A stretch of 64,000 nt of DNA from Nocardioides sp. CER19. GTDB lineage: Bacteria > Actinomycetota > Actinomycetes > Propionibacteriales > Nocardioidaceae. The stretch lies in assembly GCF_029846275.1 (NCBI RefSeq), contig NZ_JARVWS010000001.1, positions 1,240,001-1,304,000 on the forward strand, written 5' to 3'. Both the position numbers and the translations under genes were made by a program. Shown here piece after piece: positions 50,424 to 59,271 of the stretch. Each line of letters starts with the position of its first letter. Within the stretch, counting starts at the first letter, position 1. The notes beneath the pieces were generated by a model, which was not told where the DNA came from, did no database searches, and worked only from the letters and a program-made list of their open reading frames with translations.

Positions 50424-51431
50424 ATGGCACTCCTCGAGGTGGAGGACCTCCGGGTCTCGTTCCCGACCGATGACGGCGTCGTGCAGGCGGTCCGTGGGGT
50501 CTCGTTCCAGGTGGACCGGGGCGAGACCCTCGGGCTGGTGGGGGAGTCCGGGAGCGGCAAGAGCGTCGCGACCCAGACGATCACCGGCCTGACCCGCGGC
50601 GCCGACGTGCACGGTCGGGCGGTGTTCGACGGCCGGGACCTGCTGCAGGCGACGGCGTCGGAGCTGCGCGAGGTGAGGGGGCCGGGGATCGGCATGATCT
50701 TCCAGGACCCCCTCACCAGCCTGCACCCGGCCTATCGGGTGGGGTGGCAGATCGAGGAGATGATCCGCGCCCACCAGGCCGTCTCTCGTGCCCAGTCGCG
50801 TCGCCGTGCCGTGGAGATGCTCGGGCTGGTCGGGATCCCGCACGCCGCCGAGCGGGTCGACGACTACCCCCACCAGTTCTCCGGCGGGATGCGCCAGCGG
50901 GTGATGATCGCGATGGCGATGGCCCTCGACCCCAGCCTGCTGATCGCCGACGAGCCGACCACCGCGCTCGACGTCACCGTGCAGGCCCAGGTGCTGCAGG
51001 TGATGCAGCGACTGCAGAGCGACTTCGGGACCGCGATCATCATGATCACCCACGACCTCGGGGTCGTCGCGGAGATGGCGGACCGGGTGGCAGTGATGTA
51101 CGCCGGCCGGTTGATGGAGCGGGCCCCGCGGCGCGACGCGTTCTACCGCCCGCACCATCCCTACACGGAGGGCCTGTTCGACTCGCTCCCGACCCGTGGC
51201 GGCCAACGGCTGACGCCCATCGTCGGCACCCCGCCGAGCCTCATCCACCCACCATCGGGCTGCCCGTTCCACCCGCGCTGCCGCTACGCGTTCGACGCCT
51301 GCGCGACCGACGTACCGGCCCTCGAACCCGTGGACGGCAACCCGGCGCACGTGTCCGCGTGCTGGCTCAGCCACGACTCGTCCCTGCGCGAGCGGCTGCG
51401 CCGCGCGATGAAGGCGGCGAGCTCGTCATGA
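50424..51431 (+). CDS. Peptide ABC transporter ATP-binding protein (OppD/DppD type)
   Basis: ATPase subunit of 335 aa. Walker A GESGSGKS near residues 38-45, signature FSGGMRQRV near 150 and Walker B LLIADEPTTALD near 170 are present. The C-terminal oligopeptide/dipeptide extension has the Cys-rich PSGCPFHPRCRYAFDAC segment that often binds an iron-sulfur cluster. Its stop overlaps the ATG of the next ATPase gene. Confidence 0.95.
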   Translation: MALLEVEDLRVSFPTDDGVVQAVRGVSFQVDRGETLGLVGESGSGKSVATQTITGLTRGADVHGRAVFDGRDLLQATASELREVRGPGIGMIFQDPLTSLHPAYRVGWQIEEMIRAHQAVSRAQSRRRAVEMLGLVGIPHAAERVDDYPHQFSGGMRQRVMIAMAMALDPSLLIADEPTTALDVTVQAQVLQVMQRLQSDFGTAIIMITHDLGVVAEMADRVAVMYAGRLMERAPRRDAFYRPHHPYTEGLFDSLPTRGGQRLTPIVGTPPSLIHPPSGCPFHPRCRYAFDACATDVPALEPVDGNPAHVSACWLSHDSSLRERLRRAMKAASSS

Positions 51432-52456
51432 GCGACCCGCTGCTCGTCGCCGACCACGTGACGAAGACGTTCACCGCCCGGCGGAGGGCATCGCGCGGCG
51501 GGTCGCAGGTGGTGCGTGCCGTCGACGACGTGTCGCTCGCCATCGAGCCCGGCGAGACGCTGGGGCTGGTCGGCGAGACCGGCTGCGGCAAGTCGACGCT
51601 GGCGCGGTGCGTGGCCAGGCTGTACCCGCTGACCGGGGGCACCGTGCGGTTCGACGGCCACGACATCAGCACCCTGTCGGGCCGGCGGCTGCGGCCGTTC
51701 CGGCGCGAGATGCAGGTGATCTTCCAGGACCCCTACGGCTCGCTGAACCCCCGACGGCGAGTCGGCTCGATCATCGGCGACGGCCTCGCGATCCACCACG
51801 TGGCCGACGGGTCCGCCCGACGGGAGCAGGTGCAGCACCTCATGGAGGTCGTCGGGCTGAACCCCGAGCACTACAACCGGTTCCCGGCCGACTTCAGCGG
51901 AGGGCAGCGTCAGCGCATCGGTATCGCGCGGGCGCTCGCGCTCCGCCCGAAGCTCATCATCTGCGACGAGCCGGTCTCGGCCCTCGACGTGTCGATCCAG
52001 GCCCAGGTCATCAACCTGCTCCTCGACCTGCAGAGCGACTTCCGGCTGACCTACCTCTTCATCACCCACGACCTCTCGGTCGTCCGCCACGTCAGCAGCC
52101 GGATCGCGGTGATGTACCTCGGCCGGATCGTGGAGACGGGCACCGTCGACGAGCTGTTCGCCAACAGCCGCCACCCCTACACCCGTGCGCTGCTGTCGGC
52201 GGTCCCGCCGGCCGATCCCGACGCCGCGGACAGCCGCGAGCCGGTCGTGCTCCCGGGCGACCTGCCGTCGTCGGTCAACCCGCCGTCCGGCTGCCCGTTC
52301 CACCCGCGCTGTCCCCGGCGGCAGGCTGACTGCGAGCTCGCGATGCCCCCGCTCGACCCGGTCTACGACGATGGGCCCGACCACCTCACCGCATGCCTGC
52401 ACCCGCTGCGCGCCGGCGAGGACCTCAGCGGCGCGACCTCGGACGGCGCGGCATGA
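51428..52456 (+). CDS. Peptide ABC transporter ATP-binding protein (OppF/DppF type)
   Basis: Second ATPase, 342 aa, pairing with the first as a heterodimer. Walker A GETGCGKS, signature FSGGQRQRI, Walker B IICDEPVSALD and a C-terminal PSGCPFHPRCPRRQADC Cys segment are visible. It is translationally coupled on both sides (ATGA overlaps at 51428 and 52453). Confidence 0.95.
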   Translation: MSDPLLVADHVTKTFTARRRASRGGSQVVRAVDDVSLAIEPGETLGLVGETGCGKSTLARCVARLYPLTGGTVRFDGHDISTLSGRRLRPFRREMQVIFQDPYGSLNPRRRVGSIIGDGLAIHHVADGSARREQVQHLMEVVGLNPEHYNRFPADFSGGQRQRIGIARALALRPKLIICDEPVSALDVSIQAQVINLLLDLQSDFRLTYLFITHDLSVVRHVSSRIAVMYLGRIVETGTVDELFANSRHPYTRALLSAVPPADPDAADSREPVVLPGDLPSSVNPPSGCPFHPRCPRRQADCELAMPPLDPVYDDGPDHLTACLHPLRAGEDLSGATSDGAA

Positions 52457-53400
52457 CCATCCGCGTGCGGGAGGCCCCCGACCGACGCGTCGAACCGCCG
52501 GCGCCCGACGTCGTCGGACGAGGTCCGTGGGAGCTGGCCTGGCGTCGGTTGCGCGCCGACAAGGTGGCGATGGGCTCCCTCGTCGTCATCGTGCTGATGG
52601 TGCTGGTCGCGGTGTTCGCGCCGGTGTTCGCGCACGTCACCGGCCATCCGCCCAACATGCAGTACCACCGCGAGGGGCTGACCCCCGACGGCCTGCCCCG
52701 GCCCCCGAACTCGACGTTCGTGCTCGGCACCGATGACCTCGGCCGCGACATCCTCGTGCGGATCGCGTACGGCGCCCGGATCTCGCTCGGCGTCGGCGTG
52801 CTCGCCACGATGCTCACGGTCGTCGTCGGCGTGGTCCTCGGGCTGCTGGCCGGGTTCCTCCGGGGCGTCGTCGACCTCGTCATCGCCCGGTTGATCGACG
52901 TGGTGCTGTCGATCCCGTTCCTGCTGGTCGCCATCGCCCTCGTCTCCGTCTCGGGGCCGGGCCTGACCATCACCATCCTGGTGATCGGCATGTTCAGCTG
53001 GGCCTCGATGGCCCGGATCGTGCGCGGCCAGGTCCTGTTCCTGCGCGAGCGCGAGTTCGTCGAGGCGGCCCGATCGCTCGGCGCCAGCGACCTGCGGATC
53101 ATGTTCGTCGACGTGCTGCCCAACGTGCTCGCGCCGGTCATCGTCTACACCACGCTGCTGATCCCGGTCGTCATCATCGTCCAGGCCACGCTGTCGTTCC
53201 TCGGGCTCGGGTTGCCCGCGCCGGCCGCCGACTGGGGCGGGATGATCAGCGAGGCACAGAACTACTACACGGTCGCCTGGTGGTTCGTGCTGTTCCCCAG
53301 CCTCGCGCTGCTCATCACCACGATCGCCTTCAACCTCCTCGGGGACGGCGTCCGGGACGCCGTCGACCCGCGGATCGGCCGGCTCGTCCGGCCACGGTGA
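52453..53400 (+). CDS. Peptide ABC transporter permease (OppC/DppC type)
   Basis: Membrane subunit of 315 aa with about six helices, an N-terminal OppC-type domain (LRADKVAMGSLVVI) and an extracellular loop with LGTDDLGRDILVRIAYGAR. The EAA loop is FVEAARSLGASDLRIMFVDVLPN. It overlaps the OppF stop by 4 bp. The gene order SBP-ATPase-ATPase-permease-permease is less usual than permeases first. Confidence 0.94.
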   Translation: MTIRVREAPDRRVEPPAPDVVGRGPWELAWRRLRADKVAMGSLVVIVLMVLVAVFAPVFAHVTGHPPNMQYHREGLTPDGLPRPPNSTFVLGTDDLGRDILVRIAYGARISLGVGVLATMLTVVVGVVLGLLAGFLRGVVDLVIARLIDVVLSIPFLLVAIALVSVSGPGLTITILVIGMFSWASMARIVRGQVLFLREREFVEAARSLGASDLRIMFVDVLPNVLAPVIVYTTLLIPVVIIVQATLSFLGLGLPAPAADWGGMISEAQNYYTVAWWFVLFPSLALLITTIAFNLLGDGVRDAVDPRIGRLVRPR

Positions 53401-53412
53401 GGGAGGTACGCC

Positions 53413-54372
53413 GTGCTCCGCTTCCTCGTCGTCCGGACCCTGACCGGCCTGTTCGTGCTGTGGGTCATCAGCGTCGCGGTGTTCGTGCTGTTCTTCGTCG
53501 CACCGAGCAACGTGGCCCACACCCTCGCCGGCCGGCAGGCCACCCCGGAGACCATCGCGCTCATCAACCACCGGCTCGGACTCGACCGTCCGCTGTGGCG
53601 CCAGTACCTCGACTTCCTGACCAACGCGCTGCACGGCGACCTGGGCTACGACTACTACCACCAGCAGCCGGTCACGACGATCATCGGACAGGCGTTCCCG
53701 ATCACGTTCTCCCTGGCGATCGGCGCGGCGATCATCTGGTTGGTGCTGGGCGTCTACAACGGCGTCGTCTCGGCCACGCACCCCCGCAGCCTCCGCGACC
53801 GCTCGCTGACGGTGACCTCGCTGGTGTTCTACTCGATGCCGTCGTTCGTGCTCGGGCTCGGTGCGCTCTACTTCCTCTACTACAAGCTCACGCTCAGTGG
53901 GCACACGTGGTTCCCCGCCGGGGGCTACGCACCGCTGAGCGAGGGCATCGGCCCCTGGACGCGGCACCTGATCCTGCCGTGGCTCACGATCGCGCTCGTG
54001 TCGGCGGCGACGTACACCCGGCTCTCCCGAGCCTCGATGCTCGACGTGCTGGGGGAGGACTACATCCGCACCGCGGAGGCCAAGGGGCTCGGCCAGCGGC
54101 GGGTCACCTACCGCCACGCCCTGCGGAGTGCACTCACCCCGGTCGTCACCCAGTTCGGCATCGACCTGGGCCAGCTGGTCGGCGGGGTGGTCATCACCGA
54201 GCAGATCTTCAGCCTCCCAGGTCTGGGCAAGACCGCGGTCAACGCGATCACCCAGCAGGACCTGCCGGTGATCATCGGGATCGTGCTGGTCGCCTCGACG
54301 GCTGTCGTGCTGGCCAACATCCTCGTCGACCTCTGCTACGCCTTCCTCGACCCGCGCGTGCGGCTCACGTGA
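53413..54372 (+). CDS. Peptide ABC transporter permease (OppB/DppB type)
   Basis: Second permease, 319 aa, six helices. FLVVRTLTGLFVLWVISVAVFVLFF at the start, the LGLDRPLWRQYLDFL loop and the EAA loop YIRTAEAKGLGQRRVTYRHALRSAL are typical of OppB/DppB. The GTG at 53413 has GGGAGG 7 nt upstream. It closes the importer operon. Confidence 0.94.
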   Translation: MLRFLVVRTLTGLFVLWVISVAVFVLFFVAPSNVAHTLAGRQATPETIALINHRLGLDRPLWRQYLDFLTNALHGDLGYDYYHQQPVTTIIGQAFPITFSLAIGAAIIWLVLGVYNGVVSATHPRSLRDRSLTVTSLVFYSMPSFVLGLGALYFLYYKLTLSGHTWFPAGGYAPLSEGIGPWTRHLILPWLTIALVSAATYTRLSRASMLDVLGEDYIRTAEAKGLGQRRVTYRHALRSALTPVVTQFGIDLGQLVGGVVITEQIFSLPGLGKTAVNAITQQDLPVIIGIVLVASTAVVLANILVDLCYAFLDPRVRLT

Positions 54373-54429
54373 CCACGAACACCGGGTCGTGGGACATGGA
54401 CGGGGGGCGTTTCGGGCACGCAGTCGGAC

Positions 54430-56112
54430 ATGTCGTCTGAAGAATCCAGCGCGCGGCGCTATGCGGCGATCGTGCGGCTGCTGGTCCGTCACGGGCGATC
54501 GGACCTGGTGTCCGGAGCGGGTCTCGAGGAGTACGCCTCGGACACCGACGGATCCGGGGAGACCACCGACGCGGCCGAGGCGTTCGCCGCCGACCTCGAG
54601 GCGATGGGGCCGACCTACATCAAGCTGGGCCAGCTGCTCTCCACCCGGTTCGACCTGCTGCCGGCGGCGTACACCACCGCGCTCAGCCGGCTGCAGGACG
54701 AGGTGGAGCCGTTCGACGTCGAGGTCGTGCGCCAGACGATCGCCGACGAGCTGGGGGCCGACGTCCGTCACCTCTACGCCGACTTCGACCCCGAGCCGCT
54801 GGCCGCGGCCTCGCTCGGGCAGGTGCACCGGGCGACGCTGCGCAGCGGGCGCGAGGTGGTCGTCAAGGTCCAGCGTCCCGGGGTGCGCGAGGACGTCCAC
54901 GCCGACATGGCGACGCTCGCGCGGCTCGCGACCGTGGCCGACAAGGGCAGCGAGCTGGGCCGGACCTACGGGTTCGCGCGGCTGCTGCGCGAGTTCGAGC
55001 GGTCCTTGATGCTGGAGCTGGACTACCGGCGGGAGGCCCGCAACCTGACCCGCTTCGCCGCGCTCACCAGCCGCTACGACCTGCTGGTGGTTCCGGAGCC
55101 GGTCCCCGACCTGACGAGCGGTCGGGTCCTCACGATGGACTACATCGAGGGGCGCAAGGTCACCGACGTCGGTCCGCTCGGGATGCTCGATCTCGACGCG
55201 GGGGGCATCGTCGACCAGCTCTTCGCGGCCTACCTCAACTCGATCCTCGACCACGGCTTCCTCCACGCAGACCCGCACCCGGGCAACCTGCTCGTCACCG
55301 ACGACGGCCGGCTCGGGATCGTCGACCTCGGCATGGTCACGTCGGTCCCGCGACGGGTCCAGGACAAGCTCGTGCGCCTGCTCGTGGCCATCGGCGACGA
55401 CAACGGCGAGCAGGCGGCGCGGGTCCTGGCCGACATGGGGCAGCCCCTGGACCACTACGACGCCGACGCGTTCCGGGACGACGTCACCCACCTCGTCTCC
55501 GACGCCGTCTCCGAGGGCCCCGACCTGCAGGCGGGCCGGGTGCTGGTCGAGCTGAGCCGGATCTCGGGCGCCCACGGGCTGCGTCCGCCACCGGAGATGT
55601 CCATGGTCGGCAAGGCGCTGCTCAACCTCGACCAGAGCACGCTTCACCTCGACCCTGACTTCGTCCCCGCGGAGGCGATCCGGGAGAACCTGCGTCACAT
55701 CCTCCGGGGCGGCCTGCGTACGTCGCCCGGGGACCTGGTCACCGCCGCGCTCGACGCCAAGGAGTTCACCTCCCAGCTTCCGCGGCGGGCCAACCGGATC
55801 CTCGACAGCCTCGCCGACGGACAACTGCGGCTGCGGGTCGACGCCCTGGACGAGGAGCGCCTGCACACCGTCCTCCAGCGGGTGGCGAACCGGCTCACGC
55901 TCGGCGTGGTCATCGCCGCCACGATCCTCGGGGCGTCCCTCCTGATGCAGGTACCGACGGGCGACCGCATCCTGGGCTACCCGGCGATCGCGATGGTCCT
56001 GTTCGCCGTCGCCATCCTGGGTGGCGCCGCCCTCGCAGGGTGGATCGTGGTGACCGACCGCAAGGTCGCCCGCACCGAGCGGCGTGCGCAGAAGGACGTC
56101 CCTCGCATCTGA
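54430..56112 (+). CDS. AarF/UbiB (ABC1) family atypical kinase
   Basis: Atypical kinase/ATPase of 560 aa of the family linked to quinone biosynthesis and lipid handling. Signatures are the KxGQ motif YIKLGQLLSTRFDLLP near residues 58-73, the Ala-rich nucleotide loop PLAAASLGQVHRA near 124-136, the catalytic Lys in VVVKVQRPG, HADPHPGNLL near 278-287 and the DLG metal motif. Two helices close the C-terminus (about 495-515 and 520-545). Actinobacteria make menaquinone, so a direct UbiB role is uncertain. It follows the importer by 57 bp. Confidence 0.93.
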   Translation: MSSEESSARRYAAIVRLLVRHGRSDLVSGAGLEEYASDTDGSGETTDAAEAFAADLEAMGPTYIKLGQLLSTRFDLLPAAYTTALSRLQDEVEPFDVEVVRQTIADELGADVRHLYADFDPEPLAAASLGQVHRATLRSGREVVVKVQRPGVREDVHADMATLARLATVADKGSELGRTYGFARLLREFERSLMLELDYRREARNLTRFAALTSRYDLLVVPEPVPDLTSGRVLTMDYIEGRKVTDVGPLGMLDLDAGGIVDQLFAAYLNSILDHGFLHADPHPGNLLVTDDGRLGIVDLGMVTSVPRRVQDKLVRLLVAIGDDNGEQAARVLADMGQPLDHYDADAFRDDVTHLVSDAVSEGPDLQAGRVLVELSRISGAHGLRPPPEMSMVGKALLNLDQSTLHLDPDFVPAEAIRENLRHILRGGLRTSPGDLVTAALDAKEFTSQLPRRANRILDSLADGQLRLRVDALDEERLHTVLQRVANRLTLGVVIAATILGASLLMQVPTGDRILGYPAIAMVLFAVAILGGAALAGWIVVTDRKVARTERRAQKDVPRI

Positions 56113-56129
56113 CGCACGCAGCGCGACGC

Positions 56130-57251
56130 TCAGTCGCGGAGGTGCGCCTCCAGCCGCTGCACGGTCCCTTCGACGTCGGTGAGCTTGTCGAGACCGAACA
56201 GGCCGACCCGGAACGTTGAAAAGTCGTCCGGCTCACCGCACATCAGGGGTACGCCGGCCGCCACCTGGATGCCGCGCTGCTTGAACCTCGCGCCGCTGCG
56301 GACGTCCGGGTCGTCCGTGTAGGACACCCCCACGCTGGGGGCGGCATACTCCGGCGCGACGACCGAGGGGAAGCCGAGGTCGGCGAGCAGGCCGCGGACC
56401 CGCGTGCCGAGCGACGTCTGCGCCGCCCGCAGCTCGCCGAGCCCGGCCGCGCGGGTCTCGAGCATGAGCGCGGCGTCGCGCGCGAGGGAGTCCGTCGGCA
56501 TCGTGGCGTGGTAGGGCGTCTGTCCCTGCGTGTAGGCGTCGGCGATCGTGAGCCACTTCTGGAGGTCGACCGCGAAGCTGGTCGACGTCGTCGACATGAC
56601 CTGCTCCCGGGCGGCGTCGCCCAGCATCACGTAGCCCGCGCACGGTGAGCCGCTCCACCCCTTCTGCGGGGCGCTGAGGAGGACGTCGGCACCGACGTCG
56701 GTCATGTCCACCCACATCGCCCCGGACGCGATGCAGTCGAGGACGAAGAGACCCCTGACCGCGTGCGTCGCGTCGGCGACCGCGCGGAGGTAGTCGTCGG
56801 GCAGCAGCATCCCAGCCGCCGTCTCCACGTGCGCCGCGAAGACGACCTCCGGTCGAGCACGCTCGATGGCCTCGACCACCTCGTCGACCGGGGCAGGGAC
56901 CCACGGAGCCCGTCGCTCGTCGGATACCGGCCGAGCCACGCAGACGGTGGTCTCGCTGGCCACCGTCCCCATCTCGAGGATCTGCGACCAGCGGTAGGAG
57001 AACAGGCCGTTGCGGACCACGAGGCAGCGCCGGCCGGTCGCCAGCTGTCGCGCGACTGCCTCCATCGCGTACGTGCCGCCGCCGGGGACGACCGCGACCG
57101 CCGCGGCGTTGTAGGTCGTGCGCAGGACGTCGATGATGTCCTGCATCACGCCGACGAAGCGTCGGGACATGTGGTTGAGGGACCGGTCGGTGAAGACGAC
57201 CGAGTACTCGAGCAGTCCATCGGGATCGACGTCGCGGCGAGGAAGACTCAC
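56130..57251 (-). CDS. PLP-dependent aminotransferase, alanine-glyoxylate type
   Basis: Class V aminotransferase of 373 aa. PGGGTYAMEAVARQL near residues 66-80 resembles the cofactor phosphate loop, LDCIASGAMWVDMTDVGADVLLSAPQKGW near 165-195 has the Asp that contacts the pyridine nitrogen and the PLP-binding Lys (PQKGW). The family includes alanine-, serine- and ureidoglycine-glyoxylate aminotransferases; substrate unknown. The GTG at 57251 gives the standard N-terminus (longer frames only add antisense sequence of the neighbour). The 3' end is 17 bp from the UbiB gene, convergent. Confidence 0.9.
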   Translation of the reverse strand: MSLPRRDVDPDGLLEYSVVFTDRSLNHMSRRFVGVMQDIIDVLRTTYNAAAVAVVPGGGTYAMEAVARQLATGRRCLVVRNGLFSYRWSQILEMGTVASETTVCVARPVSDERRAPWVPAPVDEVVEAIERARPEVVFAAHVETAAGMLLPDDYLRAVADATHAVRGLFVLDCIASGAMWVDMTDVGADVLLSAPQKGWSGSPCAGYVMLGDAAREQVMSTTSTSFAVDLQKWLTIADAYTQGQTPYHATMPTDSLARDAALMLETRAAGLGELRAAQTSLGTRVRGLLADLGFPSVVAPEYAAPSVGVSYTDDPDVRSGARFKQRGIQVAAGVPLMCGEPDDFSTFRVGLFGLDKLTDVEGTVQRLEAHLRD

Positions 57252-57308
57252 CTTGGCAGCCTGCCACAGGTCGGGCCGGAGCGGGCGAGGCGGCGAGCGA
57301 CGCCGACG

Positions 57309-57314
57309 TACGCT
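57309..57314 (+). promoter_or_regulatory. -10 box of the exported lipoprotein gene
   Basis: TACGCT ends 6 nt before the GTG at 57321, consistent with a leaderless transcript and this start. Confidence 0.5.
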
Positions 57315-57320
57315 GCGAGT

Positions 57321-58205
57321 GTGCGTGGGCCTCCCGCCCTTCCCCGGCGGACCGTGCTGACAGCGGCGATCGCGGCGGCCGCCGGTGCCTGCAGCGGCGG
57401 CCGCCAGGCGTCGCCGCTCCGCACGACGATGTCGCCCAGCGCGGCGACGCGACCGGCCGGCGGACCGACCTCGGCACCGCTCTCGCTGCCGAGCCCGACC
57501 CACTGGCGTCCGGGACCGGGCGAGCTGGTGCCGGCCGCCAAGGCGGCGGCGGTACGCCGGATCGAGCGGCTCGGCGACGACGCCGACCACCGCGTCGAGG
57601 TCATCGACGTCCAGTACGGCGGCCTGCTCACCACCACCGCGAGCGTCCTGGTCGTGTGCCGCAGCCTCACCCGCGAGGCCGGGCGGGTCGTCGCGGGTGG
57701 CCACACCTTCGACGTCCGTCTCGCTCTCGTCGGCGGGCGGTGGCGGGTGACCGACCTCCACCCCAGCCGCCCCGGACCGCCCACCGCGCACCCGACCGTC
57801 GCGGCGCGGCACGTGCTGGCCAGCCCGCGCATCGACCTGCCGCCCGCCGCCCGCGCCGACGTCGCCTCCGGCCAGGTGCACGACAGCGTGCTCGAGGCGA
57901 TGCTCACCGTGTCACGCCGGTGGCCGATCGGCGTGAGCGTGGTCAGGACAGGTCACCCGATCTACGTCTTCGGCACCGACCGACGCAGCGACCACCCTCC
58001 TGGTCGAGCGTTCGACACCTGGCGGATCGATGACCACGCCGTCGTACGGCCGAGCACACCTGACGCGTTGGTCAGCGCCTACATGGAGGCGCTCGCGGCG
58101 GCCGGGTCCTACAACGTCGGCGGTCCGGTCCTGCTCGGGTCCGCGCCGCAGTTCTTCAGCGACCGCACCCACCAGGACCACGTCCACGCTGGTTTCACGA
58201 CCTGA
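57321..58205 (+). CDS. Exported lipoprotein with C-terminal THQDHVHAGF motif
   Basis: Protein of 294 aa, family not recognised. The N-terminus has a twin-arginine-like start (PRRTVLTAAIAAAAGAC) with a lipobox Cys, so export and lipid anchoring are likely. A Pro/Ser/Thr linker (about 28-60) follows, then a compact alpha/beta domain. The C-terminal DRTHQDHVHAGF with three His resembles the metal-site end of M15-type peptidases, but other motifs of that family were not found. The GTG at 57321 fits a TACGCT -10 box 6 nt upstream. The last 294 bp overlap the antisense acyltransferase frame. Confidence 0.72.
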   Translation: MRGPPALPRRTVLTAAIAAAAGACSGGRQASPLRTTMSPSAATRPAGGPTSAPLSLPSPTHWRPGPGELVPAAKAAAVRRIERLGDDADHRVEVIDVQYGGLLTTTASVLVVCRSLTREAGRVVAGGHTFDVRLALVGGRWRVTDLHPSRPGPPTAHPTVAARHVLASPRIDLPPAARADVASGQVHDSVLEAMLTVSRRWPIGVSVVRTGHPIYVFGTDRRSDHPPGRAFDTWRIDDHAVVRPSTPDALVSAYMEALAAAGSYNVGGPVLLGSAPQFFSDRTHQDHVHAGFTT

Positions 58206-59234
58206 GCCGGTCCTGAGCCTCGCCCGCATCGGGCGCTCGACGAGCCGGAAGCTCGCCTCGGCCAGCACGACGAACGCGGCGATCCAGGCGAGGTCGCCGA
58301 CGACCGTGTGCCCGAGCCACGCGAGCATCGCGATGCGGGCCAGGACGTTCCAGAGATAGATCGAGTACGACCGCTCACCCAGCCACCGCATCGGGCGGCT
58401 GGCCAGCACCGACCCGACGGCCGACCGCGGCCGCGTCACGACGCCGATCAGGGCGACCGCGGTGAGTCCGGTTCCCGCGACGGTCACCAGGGACGGCCGG
58501 TAGGTGTCGTTGCGGGAGGCCAGGATCGGCAGCAGGGCGAGGGCGGGCAGCGCCCCGGGGCCGACGAGCCTCACCGTCCGTGAGAACCAGCCGTGGTGCA
58601 CGGCGATCGCGAGGAGGCACCCGATCAGGAGCGGCAGCGCGTTCGTGTCGCTCCCGAAGTACTCGTGCTGGTCGTACTTCACCGCTCGGGTCAGCCCGAG
58701 GAAGAGGTTGAGCGCGAGAGAGGTCGCGACCAGGACCGCCGTGAGCGCAGCGAACACCCGCGGTCCTCGTCGGTAGCCCCACAGCAGCGCGCACGGCCAC
58801 AGCAGGTAGAACTGCTCCTCCACCGAGAGCGACCAGGTGTAGTTGAAGTAGTCCTTCGTGGCGAAGACGTGGTCGGTCCAGTCGAACAGGCTGGTGGTGT
58901 ACGTCGTGGCCGCCCCCGCCGGTGCGAGAACCTGTCCCACGCCGAGGTCGCGCCGGCCGAGGAGCAGCACCACGACCGTCACGGCGACGACCGTCGCCAA
59001 CCCCGGGCAGAGCCGGGCCACGCGCCGGCGGTAGAACCCCCTGACGTCGATGGTGCCGTGCTCGAGCTCGCGGACCAGCAGGGTGGTGATGAGGAACCCG
59101 GACAGGCAGAAGAACACCGTCACCCCGACGAAGCCGTCGATGAGCGGCCGCGTCGGGGCGTGCTGGCCGAGGACGAGCAGGATGGCGACGCCACGGAGCC
59201 CGTCCAGTCCGGTCAGGGAGCCACGGTCGTGCAC
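57912..59234 (-). CDS. Acyltransferase family 3 membrane protein with long antisense-overlapping tail
   Basis: O-acyltransferase of the AT3 family, 440 aa, with about ten helices. LTGLDGLRGVAILLVLGQHA at the N-terminus carries the catalytic His, YTWSLSVEEQFYLLWP near 130-145 and the C-terminal SYSIYLWN and SFRLVERPMR motifs complete the family. Such enzymes acylate surface sugars. The recognised domain ends near residue 345; the last ~95 residues are Arg/Val-rich, unlike family proteins, and lie entirely antisense to the lipoprotein gene. The tail is probably a fortuitous extension left by loss of the normal stop. Confidence 0.85.
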   Translation of the reverse strand: MHDRGSLTGLDGLRGVAILLVLGQHAPTRPLIDGFVGVTVFFCLSGFLITTLLVRELEHGTIDVRGFYRRRVARLCPGLATVVAVTVVVLLLGRRDLGVGQVLAPAGAATTYTTSLFDWTDHVFATKDYFNYTWSLSVEEQFYLLWPCALLWGYRRGPRVFAALTAVLVATSLALNLFLGLTRAVKYDQHEYFGSDTNALPLLIGCLLAIAVHHGWFSRTVRLVGPGALPALALLPILASRNDTYRPSLVTVAGTGLTAVALIGVVTRPRSAVGSVLASRPMRWLGERSYSIYLWNVLARIAMLAWLGHTVVGDLAWIAAFVVLAEASFRLVERPMRARLRTGSGRETSVDVVLVGAVAEELRRGPEQDRTADVVGPGRRERLHVGADQRVRCARPYDGVVIDPPGVERSTRRVVAASVGAEDVDRVTCPDHAHADRPPA

Positions 59235-59271
59235 CCCTGAGACACGAGCCCGGGGCGTACGCCGTTCACGG

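Noticed and set aside
52363..55866. Minus-strand open frame of 1167 codons
   Set aside because: Antisense to both importer permeases and the UbiB gene, whose motifs are complete.
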